Below the pieces are notes generated by a model. The model made no database searches, was not told the origin of the DNA, and saw only the letters and a list, made by a program, of their open reading frames with translations. Position numbers and translations under genes: made by a program. From NCBI GenBank assembly GCA_947647645.1, contig CANSLE010000184.1:1-5508 (forward strand): 5,508 nt of DNA, given 5' to 3'. Of this stretch, positions 1 through 5,508 are shown piece after piece. The DNA is from an uncultured Microbacterium sp. (lineage in GTDB: Bacteria; Actinomycetota; Actinomycetes; Actinomycetales; Microbacteriaceae). Each line of letters opens with the position of its first letter. Positions within the stretch are counted from its first letter, which is position 1.

Positions 1-2705
1 GGACCGCCCTGCTGGCCGCCGCGGCCGCCTGCCTCGCCGGTGGCATCGCCGTCGCACTCCCGGCCGCCGCGACGTCCACGATGGAGCGCGGCGTCGTCAT
101 CAACGAGGTCGAGTCCGACGACGGGAAGAACCCCGACTGGATCGAGCTGACCAATACCGCGGATGCCGCGGTCGACATCTCCGGCTGGATCGTCAAGGAC
201 GACGACGACACCCGCACCGATGCGATTCCGTTCGGCACCACGCTCGCGCCCGGGGCCTACTTCCTCGTCATGAAGCCGACGATGTCGTTCGGGCTCGGGA
301 AGGCGGACGCGGCGCGCCTCTTCCTGCCCGACGGCACGACGCTCGTCGACGCGTTCACCTGGACGGCGCATGCCGCCGTCACCTTCGGCCGCTGCGCCGA
401 CGGCCGCGGGGCGTTCGAGCAGACCTCGGTCGCGACGCCGGGCGCGGCCAACGTCTGTGCCGTGTCGACACCGACGCCGACGCCGACGCCGTCACCGTCA
501 GGCTCGGCCTCGATCGTGCTGCCCCCTGCGGGCGCGGTCGTCGTCAACGAGGTCGAGTCCAGCGGGGGCGACCCCGATGACTGGTTCGAGCTCTACAACA
601 CGACGGATGCCGCGATCGACCTGACCGGATACGTCGTGCGCGACGACGGCGATGCGGCGGACCACCGGTACGACCTGCCCTCGGGCTCGATCGTGCCGGC
701 GCACGGGTTCCTCGTGGTGCAGAAGAGTGTCGGCGAGGCGCCGGGCTTCCCGTTCGGCCTCGGTGGCGCCGACAAGGTCCGCGTCTTCGCTCCGGACGCG
801 ACGACGCTCATCGCCGAGGCGGCCTGGAGCGCGCACGCCGGGACCACGTACGGGCGATGCCCCGATGGGGTGGGAGATCTCCGTGAGACCTCCGCCCCCA
901 CGAAGGGGGCATCCAACGCGTGCGCCCTCCCTGTGGCGATCAACGAGGTGGAATCCAACGGAGGCGCTCCGGACGACTGGATCGAGCTCGTCAACCGTTC
1001 GAACGCGCCGGTCTCCGTCGCGGGGCTCGTCGTGACCGACTCCGAGGTGACGAAGAACCGCTACACGATCCCCGCGGGCACAGAGATCGCCGCGAAGGGA
1101 TACCTCGTGCTCGACAAGTCCGCCTTCGGCTTCGGGCTCGGTGGCACCGACGCGGTGCACCTGCTTGGCGCCGACGGCACGACCGAGCTGGACGCCACCT
1201 CGTGGACGGCGCACGCGTCCGCGACGTGGGGTCGGTGCCCCGACACCTCGGGGGCGTTCGCCGAGACCGCGGCATCCGCGAAGGGCACCGCCAACTCCTG
1301 CGGCGCCGACGCGGCGCCCGCGGAGGTGTGGCCGGGGGGTGCGAGCGTGCGGGTGCTCGACGCGAAGAACGAGTATCCCGACGCGAACCTCAGCGGCCTT
1401 GACTATGCCGACGGCGGACTGTGGGCCGTGGAGAACGGACGCGGTCGGCTGCACCGACTCGTTCCGCAGGGCGACGCGTGGGTGACCGCCTCGGGATGGA
1501 CGGACGGCAAGGCGCTGCACTATCCGAACGGATCCGGCCGCGTGGACGCCGAGGCCGTCGCGGCCGTCGGCGACGCCGTCTACGTCGGCAGCGAGCGCGA
1601 CAACGACGACAGCAAGGTGAGCCGTCCGGCGGTGCTGCGCTACGAGCCCACCTCGTCGGCGAGCGAGCTCGTCGCCACCGCCGAGTGGAACCTCGCCGCC
1701 GATTTCCCCGGCCTCGGCGCCAACGCCGGCATCGAGGGCCTGACGTGGGTGCCGGACGCCTGGCTGATCGCCCATGGCTTCGTGGACCCGACCACGGCGA
1801 AGCCGTACGATCCGACGCGCTACCCTGCGCATGGCGACGGTCTCTTCTTCGTCGGCGTCGAAGGCACGGCGAAGGTGTACGCCTACGCCCTCTCCGCCAG
1901 CGGCGGGTTCACGCGCGTCGCGACGATCGACACACCGTTCGCCGTCGTCGCGGAGGTGCAGTTCGATCGCGGGCTCCTGTGGATCGCGTGCGACGACGCC
2001 TGCGACGGGCGCATCGCGACCTACGACATCGCGGCCACGGGCACGCCGCAGGCCGGGTCCTTCCAGTCGACGCACGTGTACGCCCGACCGGCGCAGACGG
2101 CGAACATCGCGAATGAGGGCTTCGCGATCGGCGACACCTGCGTCGACGGGGCCGTGTCGACCTTCTATGCCGACGACGCCCGCACCGACGGGTTCTCGCT
2201 GCGCAGCGGCACGCTCGCCTGCACCGGCACGACACCCACCCCCACGCCGACCGCGGTCCCGACCGGGACGCCCGTGGCGACGGACGCGCCGACGGCCGGT
2301 CCGTCTCCGACGGCGACCGGGGGACTCGCGTCGACCGGCGGTGCATCGGCGCCGTCGGCGTCCCAGCTCACGTCGGCGACGCGCGGGGGCATGCGTGCGC
2401 CGGCATCCGTCGTGCCCGGTCAGTCGGTGACGATCGAGGTGCCCGCCGCGGCGCCCGGCCAGTCGGTGCACGTCTGGATGTTCTCGACACCGACCGACCT
2501 CGGCGCGGCGACCGTTGCGACGGCCCGTACGGTGACCGTACGGATCCCCGCGAGCATGCCGGAGGGAGCACATCGCCTCGTCGTCACGGATGCCGCGGGT
2601 GCCGTGCTCGGCTGGACCGAGATCACCGTGGGCGCATCCGCGCTGGCGTCCACCGGCGGCGATGCGGGGTCGGTCCCCGTGCTGGTGGCGGCGGCGGTGC
2701 TGTAG
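1..2705 (+). CDS. Secreted lamin-tail-domain / beta-propeller surface protein, 5' partial, cut short inside its sorting signal
   Basis: The frame is open from the left edge (first whole codon at base 3), so the true start is off-window and the ATG at 81 is internal. With base 3 as codon 1, residues 1-26 are the hydrophobic core and Ala-rich end of a signal peptide. Three lamin-tail (LTD) domains follow at about 31-152, 179-307 and 311-433, each beginning with an INEVES or VNEVES motif and containing FGLG and W(T/S)AHA. A Thr/Pro linker separates the first two. Residues about 446-740 look like a secreted beta-propeller, with the motifs ERDNDDSK, NEGF and YADD, and four cysteines (663, 667, 713, 740). 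A Thr/Pro linker, an Ig-like domain (about 799-878) and LASTGG (881-886) follow. LTDs are Ig-fold modules known from lamins and bacterial extracellular proteins; no substrate or catalytic site is evident. The role is inferred to be a surface or wall protein. TAG at 2703 removes half of the anchor. Domain identity is fairly sure, function unknown. Confidence 0.85.
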   Translation, partial: TALLAAAAACLAGGIAVALPAAATSTMERGVVINEVESDDGKNPDWIELTNTADAAVDISGWIVKDDDDTRTDAIPFGTTLAPGAYFLVMKPTMSFGLGKADAARLFLPDGTTLVDAFTWTAHAAVTFGRCADGRGAFEQTSVATPGAANVCAVSTPTPTPTPSPSGSASIVLPPAGAVVVNEVESSGGDPDDWFELYNTTDAAIDLTGYVVRDDGDAADHRYDLPSGSIVPAHGFLVVQKSVGEAPGFPFGLGGADKVRVFAPDATTLIAEAAWSAHAGTTYGRCPDGVGDLRETSAPTKGASNACALPVAINEVESNGGAPDDWIELVNRSNAPVSVAGLVVTDSEVTKNRYTIPAGTEIAAKGYLVLDKSAFGFGLGGTDAVHLLGADGTTELDATSWTAHASATWGRCPDTSGAFAETAASAKGTANSCGADAAPAEVWPGGASVRVLDAKNEYPDANLSGLDYADGGLWAVENGRGRLHRLVPQGDAWVTASGWTDGKALHYPNGSGRVDAEAVAAVGDAVYVGSERDNDDSKVSRPAVLRYEPTSSASELVATAEWNLAADFPGLGANAGIEGLTWVPDAWLIAHGFVDPTTAKPYDPTRYPAHGDGLFFVGVEGTAKVYAYALSASGGFTRVATIDTPFAVVAEVQFDRGLLWIACDDACDGRIATYDIAATGTPQAGSFQSTHVYARPAQTANIANEGFAIGDTCVDGAVSTFYADDARTDGFSLRSGTLACTGTTPTPTPTAVPTGTPVATDAPTAGPSPTATGGLASTGGASAPSASQLTSATRGGMRAPASVVPGQSVTIEVPAAAPGQSVHVWMFSTPTDLGAATVATARTVTVRIPASMPEGAHRLVVTDAAGAVLGWTEITVGASALASTGGDAGSVPVLVAAAVL
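93..1301 (+). repeat. Three tandem lamin-tail domain repeats (93-458, 537-923, 933-1301)
   Basis: The same protein module is encoded three times. Shared marks are the INEVES/VNEVES opening, a following D-W-(I/F)-E-L, a central FGLG, then W(T/S)AHA, GRC, and a closing Cys. The GRC cysteine and the closing cysteine are at visible residues 131/152, 286/307 and 412/433, exactly 21 apart each time, which suggests one disulfide per domain. Copies 2 and 3 are joined by only three residues, whereas copies 1 and 2 are separated by a linker with TPTPTPTPSPS. At DNA level the start is also conserved (ATCAACGAGGTCGAGTCC and close variants), but elsewhere the copies have diverged, so the duplication is not recent. 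Confidence 0.85.
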
Positions 2706-2765
2706 ATGCTGGCCGGCGCCGGGATCCTCCGTCGACGGAGGAGGGTCACCGACGCCGCGTCGTGA
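2643..2765 (+). other. LAxTG cell-wall sorting signal interrupted by an in-frame TAG
   Basis: The motif LASTGG (2643-2660) is followed by a short linker and the hydrophobic run VPVLVAAAVL ending at 2702. TAG occupies 2703-2705. Reading on in the same frame gives MLAGAGIL, then RRRRR, then VTDAAS and TGA at 2763-2765. LAxTG motif, about 20 hydrophobic residues and an Arg-rich tail are exactly the three parts of a sortase substrate; LAxTG is the form associated with class E sortases of high-GC actinobacteria. The part after TAG has no start signal of its own and makes sense only as the other half of this anchor. A one-base change (for example TTG or TCG to TAG) would explain it. A sequencing error or stop readthrough remains possible. 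As written, the protein would lose its membrane stop and charged tail. Confidence 0.8.
2725..2742. repeat. 18-bp perfect palindrome in the severed tail region
   Basis: TCCTCCGTCGACGGAGGA is fully self-complementary. It lies in the Ile-Leu-Arg-Arg-Arg-Arg codons of the interrupted sorting tail. It could be a by-product of an Arg-codon run, a hairpin that helps end the transcript, or a protein-binding site; the sequence does not decide between these. Confidence 0.5.
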
Positions 2766-2771
2766 GCACGG

Positions 2772-2794
2772 GCCGACGGCATCCGCTCGTCGGC
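2772..2794 (+). terminator. Possible terminator hairpin after the surface-protein gene
   Basis: GCCGACG (2772-2778) pairs perfectly with CGTCGGC (2788-2794) around a 9-base loop. It starts seven bases after the distal TGA at 2763-2765, where a terminator would be expected if the gene originally ended there. There is no T-run, as is usual in high-GC actinobacteria. A smaller CGCGC/GCGCG hairpin (2797-2809) follows. Stems this short are common in GC-rich DNA, so the call is tentative. Confidence 0.4.
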
Positions 2795-2827
2795 GCCGCG
2801 CTCAGCGCGAGCCAAGGTACCCGCCCA

Positions 2828-2833
2828 TAGAGT
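2828..2833 (+). promoter_or_regulatory. -10-like element TAGAGT for a leaderless hydrolase transcript
   Basis: TAGAGT fits the actinobacterial -10 pattern TANNNT and ends six bases before the ATG at 2840, so transcription would begin at or next to the start codon. There is no clear Shine-Dalgarno sequence between it and the ATG, which agrees with leaderless translation. No good -35 box is visible about 17 bases upstream. The first three bases of the element are also an in-frame TAG, which rules out a longer N-terminus. Confidence 0.5.
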
Positions 2834-2839
2834 CGGTCC

Positions 2840-4141
2840 ATGCAGATCTGGCAGTTGCCGATCATCGATGGCGCCGTGCCGATCGTCGCCTACGCGATCG
2901 CCCTGGCGTTCCTCGCGATCGTGCTCGTGCGCCGTTGGGGGCGTCGTAGTCTCCTGTGGGGCACGCTGGGGGCGATCGCAGGAGGCGCCATCGGAGTGGT
3001 CCTGGTCGTTGTCGTCGATCGGCTCCACCTTTTCGGCCCGGCGCCGTTGCCGGTCTTCGTCGTGCAATGGGTCGCCGGTGCCCTCGCCGCTTCCGGACTC
3101 GCCCTCGGTGCCATGGTCGGTGCACGCGTGTGGCGCCGGATCGTCTCCGTCATCGCCGTGCTGGTCTTCCTGGTCGTCGCGGCCGTCGGCGTGAACGCCG
3201 CGTTCGGGTTGAATCCGACCCTCGGCACGCTGTTCGGCATCTCGGGATACGACCCGATCGACCTGCCTGCGGCGGGCCCGACCGCGGGTGCGGCACCCTC
3301 CGTGCCGCTTGCGCAGTCCTTCGTCCCCCCGGCCGGCATGCCCGCGAAGGGCAGCCGCGGGGTGCAGGTCATTCCCGCGACGGCATCCGAGTTCCGGGCC
3401 CGCCCCGCGGGCATCTACCTGCCCCCGGCCGCGCTGGTGCCGAACGCGCCGGCGCTGCCGCTCGTGATCATGATGATGGGGCACCCGGGCAACCCCGACC
3501 CGACCGCCGTCAGCGATGCCCTGGACCAGTTCGCCTCGCGCAACCACGGGCTCGCGCCGATCGTGGTCGTCGCCGACCAGGTCGGTGCGGCGGTCAGTGA
3601 TACGGCGTGCGCGGACTCGGCGACATACGGTCGTGCGCGCACGTACGTCACCCATGATGTCGTGGCGTGGGCGAAGGCCCACCTCAACATCATCCAGGAC
3701 CCCGCGTACTGGACGATCGCCGGCTACTCCAACGGCGGAGGGTGTGCGATCTCCTTCGGCGCCGACTATCCGAGCCTCTGGAAGAACATCCTCGACATCT
3801 CCGGCGAGCCGTTCCCGGGGTCCGAGCAGATCGCGAACATCACCAAGCGGGTCTTCGGAGGCGATGCCCGGGCGTTCGAGGCGTCCAAGCCCGTGAACAT
3901 CATGGCGGCGGCTCCCGCAGGAACCTACGCGGGGATGAAGGCCGTGTTCACCGTGGGGGGCAACGACCCCGCCTACATCGCCCATGTCGACACCGTCGCA
4001 TCGGCCGCACAGAAGGCCGGGATGACCGTCACGCGCTCCGTCATCCCGGGGGTCGGCCACACGGGCGATGCCTTGAAGCTCGGACTCCTCGAAGGGTTCG
4101 GCGCTCTCTACCCCGTGCTGGGCCTCTCCGTCGCCCAATAG
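2840..4141 (+). CDS. Membrane-anchored alpha/beta-hydrolase-fold esterase
   Basis: This 433-residue protein has four predicted membrane helices at about 14-30, 38-59, 71-95 and 101-124. The loops RRWGRR (31-36) and ARVWRR (95-100) are strongly positive and so probably cytoplasmic, placing both the N-terminus and the large C-terminal domain outside the cell. After a Pro/Ala-rich spacer comes an esterase-type hydrolase domain (about 160-433). GYSNGGG holds the likely nucleophile Ser297, NDP the likely acid Asp376, and GVGHTG the likely base His407; GHPG after a hydrophobic strand may form the oxyanion hole. Cys257 and Cys302 could form a disulfide. The family hydrolyses esters or transfers acyl groups; the substrate cannot be read here, but an envelope lipid or acylated polymer is plausible. 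An in-frame TAG at 2828 leaves ATG 2840 as the first possible start. It appears to have its own promoter and is convergent with the downstream oxidoreductase gene. Confidence 0.88.
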   Translation: MQIWQLPIIDGAVPIVAYAIALAFLAIVLVRRWGRRSLLWGTLGAIAGGAIGVVLVVVVDRLHLFGPAPLPVFVVQWVAGALAASGLALGAMVGARVWRRIVSVIAVLVFLVVAAVGVNAAFGLNPTLGTLFGISGYDPIDLPAAGPTAGAAPSVPLAQSFVPPAGMPAKGSRGVQVIPATASEFRARPAGIYLPPAALVPNAPALPLVIMMMGHPGNPDPTAVSDALDQFASRNHGLAPIVVVADQVGAAVSDTACADSATYGRARTYVTHDVVAWAKAHLNIIQDPAYWTIAGYSNGGGCAISFGADYPSLWKNILDISGEPFPGSEQIANITKRVFGGDARAFEASKPVNIMAAAPAGTYAGMKAVFTVGGNDPAYIAHVDTVASAAQKAGMTVTRSVIPGVGHTGDALKLGLLEGFGALYPVLGLSVAQ

Positions 4142-4171
4142 TCCCTTTTCGTCATCTCGTCAAGATGAGAT

Positions 4172-4265
4172 GGCTCAAGATTTGCGCAAGAACCGCAGGG
4201 TGCGGCGGGTGAAGGAGAGCCGGAGAGTGCCGTCTGCGCCCGAACGTCGAGGAAGGCTCAAGATT
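4172..4265. repeat. 11-bp direct repeat GGCTCAAGATT, 83 bp apart
   Basis: GGCTCAAGATT occurs at 4172-4182 and again at 4255-4265. Its core TCAAGAT is also present at 4160-4166 (inside the hairpin) as well as 4175-4181 and 4258-4264, all in the same orientation. An exact 11-base match this close in GC-rich DNA is unlikely by chance. Possible readings are binding sites for one regulator, or a short duplication flanking a 72-bp insert. Confidence 0.55.
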
Positions 4266-4347
4266 CGCTGGACTGCGTGTCACCGTCGAGCGGAACCCCG
4301 TAACGTCTTCCTCACGCGAGCCGGCACCCGAAGCCTGCCAGCGAATC
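4262..4347. repeat. 10-bp inverted repeat enclosing 66 bp
   Basis: GATTCGCTGG (4262-4271) is the exact reverse complement of CCAGCGAATC (4338-4347). Between them GCGTG (4275-4279) and CACGC (4313-4317) can pair as a second, inner stem. The 86-base folded unit ends three bases before the strong terminator stem, an arrangement seen in small-RNA genes, but it matches no RNA family I recognise. It lacks the T-arm and anticodon layout of a tRNA on either strand. Confidence 0.5.
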
Positions 4348-4350
4348 GAT

Positions 4351-4391
4351 GAAGGCGGCCGTCGGTCTGGGGGGATACGACGGTCGCCTTC
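4351..4391. terminator. Bidirectional terminator between the convergent hydrolase and oxidoreductase genes
   Basis: GAAGGCGGCCGTCG (4351-4364) pairs with CGACGGTCGCCTTC (4378-4391) over 14 base pairs with one G-U wobble, around a 13-base loop. It sits 57 bases beyond the oxidoreductase stop codon (minus strand) and about 210 bases beyond the hydrolase stop codon (plus strand). No T-run follows on either strand, as is common for actinobacterial terminators. The minus-strand loop contains CCCCCC. It is the strongest hairpin I found outside the coding regions. Confidence 0.8.
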
Positions 4392-4426
4392 GCCGTCCGA
4401 GTCCACTGTCGGCTCACCGGATCCGG

Positions 4427-4450
4427 CCTGCTCGTCCGAACCTGCTCGTC
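4427..4450. repeat. 14-bp-period tandem repeat at the oxidoreductase stop
   Basis: CCTGCTCGTC occurs at 4427-4436 and 4441-4450, separated by CGAA. The second copy overlaps the oxidoreductase stop codon (TCA on the plus strand at 4449-4451). It is probably a small replication-slippage duplication of the gene's 3' edge. Confidence 0.45.
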
Positions 4451-5480
4451 AGGCGGAGGCCAGCGTGGACTTCCAGCCGAGCGCCGGCGCGACGTGCGTC
4501 GCGAAGGACTCGATGATCCGCAGGTTGAACTCGACGCCCAGCTGGCTCGGGATGGTGAGCATCAAGGTGTCGGCCGACATGACCGCGGCATCCTGCCGCA
4601 GCTGTTCGACGAGCACGTCGGGCGCCGCCGCGTAGGTCTTGCCGAAGGTCGAGCGGAAGCCGTCGATGTAGCCGATGCCGTCGCCCTCCTGGCTGTGGCC
4701 GAAGTACAGCTCGTCCTCGGCGGTCGTGATCGGGAACACGGAGCGGCTCACCGAGACGCGGGGCGTTCCGGTGTGGCCGGCCTCGACCCACGCGGCGCGG
4801 AAGCGGTCGATCTGCTCGGCCTGCAGGATGTCGAACGGGCGGCCGTCCGCCTCGGTGACGAGGGTCGAGGACATGAGGTTCAGGCCCGTGCGCCCTGCCC
4901 ACTCGGCCGTGTCGCGTGAGCCGGCGCCCCACCACACGCGCGAGCGCAGGCCGGGGGAGTGGGGCTCGATGCGCTGCATGCCGTGACTCCCGCCGAACGG
5001 CGAGGTCGCGTCGCGCTCGGCGAGGCCCTCGCCGTCGATCGCGCGGAGGAACAGTTCCATGTGCTCGCGCGCGAGGTCAGCGCCGCGGGGGTCGGCGGCC
5101 GTGTAGCCGAACTTCTCGTAGCCGCGGACGACCGTCTCGGGTGAACCGCGGCTCACGCCGAGGGCGAGTCGTCCGTCGGAGATGAGGTCGACGGCCGCGG
5201 CCTCCTCGGCGAGATAGAGCGGGTTCTCGTACCGCATGTCGATGACGCCGGTGCCCACCTCGATCCGTTTCGTCGTCGCGGCCATCGCGGCCAGCAGCGG
5301 CATGGGCGACGCCTGCTGGCGGGCGAAGTGGTGCACGCGCACCGCGACGCCGTTGACGCCGAGGTCGTCCATGCCCTGGGCGAGGTCGATCGCCTGGTGC
5401 AGCATGTCGCCGGCGGTCAGTTCTCGACCACCGCCGAGTGGGCCGTAGTGACCGAAGGAGAGGGTTCCGAAACGTTGCAT
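4449..5480 (-). CDS. Luciferase-like (LLM class) flavin-dependent oxidoreductase
   Basis: This 343-residue protein has the usual length and pattern of the bacterial-luciferase superfamily, single-domain TIM barrels that use reduced FMN or F420 to oxidise or reduce small organic substrates in the cytoplasm. Marks are the early strand FGTLSFGHYG (4-13), an RVHHFARQ segment (48-55), the TKRIEVGTGV strand (70-79) followed by NPLYLAEEAAAVDLISDGRLALGVSRG (86-112, the most diagnostic stretch), and RVWWGAGSRDTAEWAGRTG (181-199), the typical second half of the barrel. Substrate and cofactor cannot be told from the sequence. The ATG at 5480 is chosen because the protein begins at the first barrel strand, and no start codon in this frame lies between it and the window edge. 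There is no Shine-Dalgarno sequence just upstream. It is convergent with the hydrolase and shares a terminator with it. Confidence 0.92.
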   Translation of the reverse strand: MQRFGTLSFGHYGPLGGGRELTAGDMLHQAIDLAQGMDDLGVNGVAVRVHHFARQQASPMPLLAAMAATTKRIEVGTGVIDMRYENPLYLAEEAAAVDLISDGRLALGVSRGSPETVVRGYEKFGYTAADPRGADLAREHMELFLRAIDGEGLAERDATSPFGGSHGMQRIEPHSPGLRSRVWWGAGSRDTAEWAGRTGLNLMSSTLVTEADGRPFDILQAEQIDRFRAAWVEAGHTGTPRVSVSRSVFPITTAEDELYFGHSQEGDGIGYIDGFRSTFGKTYAAAPDVLVEQLRQDAAVMSADTLMLTIPSQLGVEFNLRIIESFATHVAPALGWKSTLASA

Positions 5481-5490
5481 GATGTCGACA

Positions 5491-5496
5491 ACGCTA
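5491..5496 (-). promoter_or_regulatory. -10-like element TAGCGT for the oxidoreductase gene
   Basis: Read on the minus strand, TAGCGT fits TANNNT and ends ten bases before the ATG. Initiation about seven bases downstream would give a leader of roughly three bases, effectively leaderless, consistent with the missing ribosome-binding site. The 8-bp palindrome TGTCGACA (5483-5490) lies between this element and the start. The window ends before any -35 box could be checked. Confidence 0.45.
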
Positions 5497-5508
5497 CGCC
5501 CGCGGCAT

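Larger units (their letters stand above)
4142..4350. other. Gene-free intergenic stretch with hairpin and repeats
   Basis: No convincing gene lies here. It is less GC-rich than its flanks at the left end (CCCTTTTC right after the hydrolase stop). Contents: a hairpin TCATCT (4152-4157) / AGATGA (4163-4168) with a 5-base loop, which could be a weak terminator for the hydrolase; the palindrome TTGCGCAA (4182-4189); three TCAAGAT copies; and a 10-bp inverted repeat at its right end. A 60-codon open frame from ATG 4170 to TGA 4352 is Arg-rich, uses rare AGA, AGG and CGA codons and has no ribosome site, so I do not call it. The stretch could be a long 3' untranslated region, a small RNA or a relic of an older insertion. 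Confidence 0.5.

Noticed and set aside
28..35. Lipoprotein attachment at the cysteine in the signal-peptide core (codon 30-32)
   Set aside because: Residues before the cysteine are all Ala rather than a lipobox, and the hydrophobic core continues past it to an Ala-Ala-Ala cleavage-type site, which fits ordinary signal peptidase I.
498..2573. 691-codon open frame on the minus strand opposite the surface-protein gene
   Set aside because: It is an Arg/Gly/Val-rich shadow produced by GC-biased codons of the real gene, with no domain, signal or start region. The plus frame shows clear LTD repeats.
2762..2830. 22-codon GTG frame between the surface-protein and hydrolase genes, with AGGAGG upstream
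   Set aside because: The Shine-Dalgarno-like AGGAGG is about 18 bases or more from the GTG and is part of the Arg-codon palindrome; the peptide shows nothing recognisable.
2420..4138. 572-codon open frame on the minus strand opposite the hydrolase gene
   Set aside because: Low-complexity composition rich in Asp, Arg, Gly and His, and it crosses the boundary of two real plus-strand genes. The plus frame has membrane helices and a catalytic triad.
4262..4347. tRNA or tRNA fragment suggested by the 86-base unit with paired ends
   Set aside because: The closing stem is 10 bp rather than 7, and there is no T-arm consensus or anticodon arm on either strand.
4170..4352. 60-codon open frame in the convergent gap
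   Set aside because: Arg-rich with rare codons, no ribosome site, not recognisable, and its stop runs into the terminator stem.
4152..4406. 84-codon minus-strand open frame across the convergent gap
   Set aside because: It runs through the terminator stem, has no recognisable features, and its composition looks like non-coding GC-rich sequence.
1..5508. CRISPR array, insertion sequence, phage or toxin-antitoxin content
   Set aside because: No spaced repeat array, no transposase or integrase frame and no small paired genes are visible; the repeats found are protein-domain repeats or short intergenic ones.

Overview
The window is a very GC-rich stretch of bacterial chromosome. Strong G/C third-position bias, secreted proteins with Thr/Pro linkers, an LAxTG-type cell-wall sorting motif and near-leaderless gene starts all point to a high-GC actinobacterium. 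A member of the Microbacteriaceae (Microbacterium-like) is my best guess, but that is inferred from style, not from a marker gene.

Layout. (1) Positions 1-2705, plus strand: the 3' 900 codons of a large secreted surface protein. Its start lies off the left edge; the window opens inside the signal peptide. Order: signal-peptide core, lamin-tail domain 1, Thr/Pro linker, lamin-tail domains 2 and 3 back to back, a beta-propeller-like domain, a second Thr/Pro-rich linker, an Ig-like stalk domain, then an LASTGG sorting signal. A TAG codon at 2703-2705 falls in the middle of the hydrophobic part of that sorting signal. The same frame then continues as the expected rest of the membrane segment and an RRRRR tail to TGA at 2763-2765, so the anchor looks severed by a single codon. 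(2) Positions 2766-2839: a short spacer with a hairpin just after the original stop, and a -10-like TAGAGT six bases before the next start. (3) Positions 2840-4141, plus strand: a 433-residue esterase-type alpha/beta hydrolase carried on four N-terminal membrane helices, with a readable Ser-Asp-His triad. (4) Positions 4142-4448: a 307-bp gap with no convincing gene, holding a hairpin, three TCAAGAT copies, a perfect 10-bp inverted repeat, a strong bidirectional terminator stem and a short tandem repeat. (5) Positions 4449-5480, minus strand: a complete luciferase-like flavin-dependent oxidoreductase, convergent with the hydrolase, with a -10-like element close to its start.

The first two genes both act outside the membrane (a wall-anchored surface protein and a membrane-tethered esterase), but they appear to be separately transcribed. 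The oxidoreductase is an ordinary cytoplasmic enzyme with no visible link to them. I see no defence, phage, CRISPR or mobile system. The two points most worth a second look are the stop codon inside the sorting signal and the repeat-rich convergent intergenic region.
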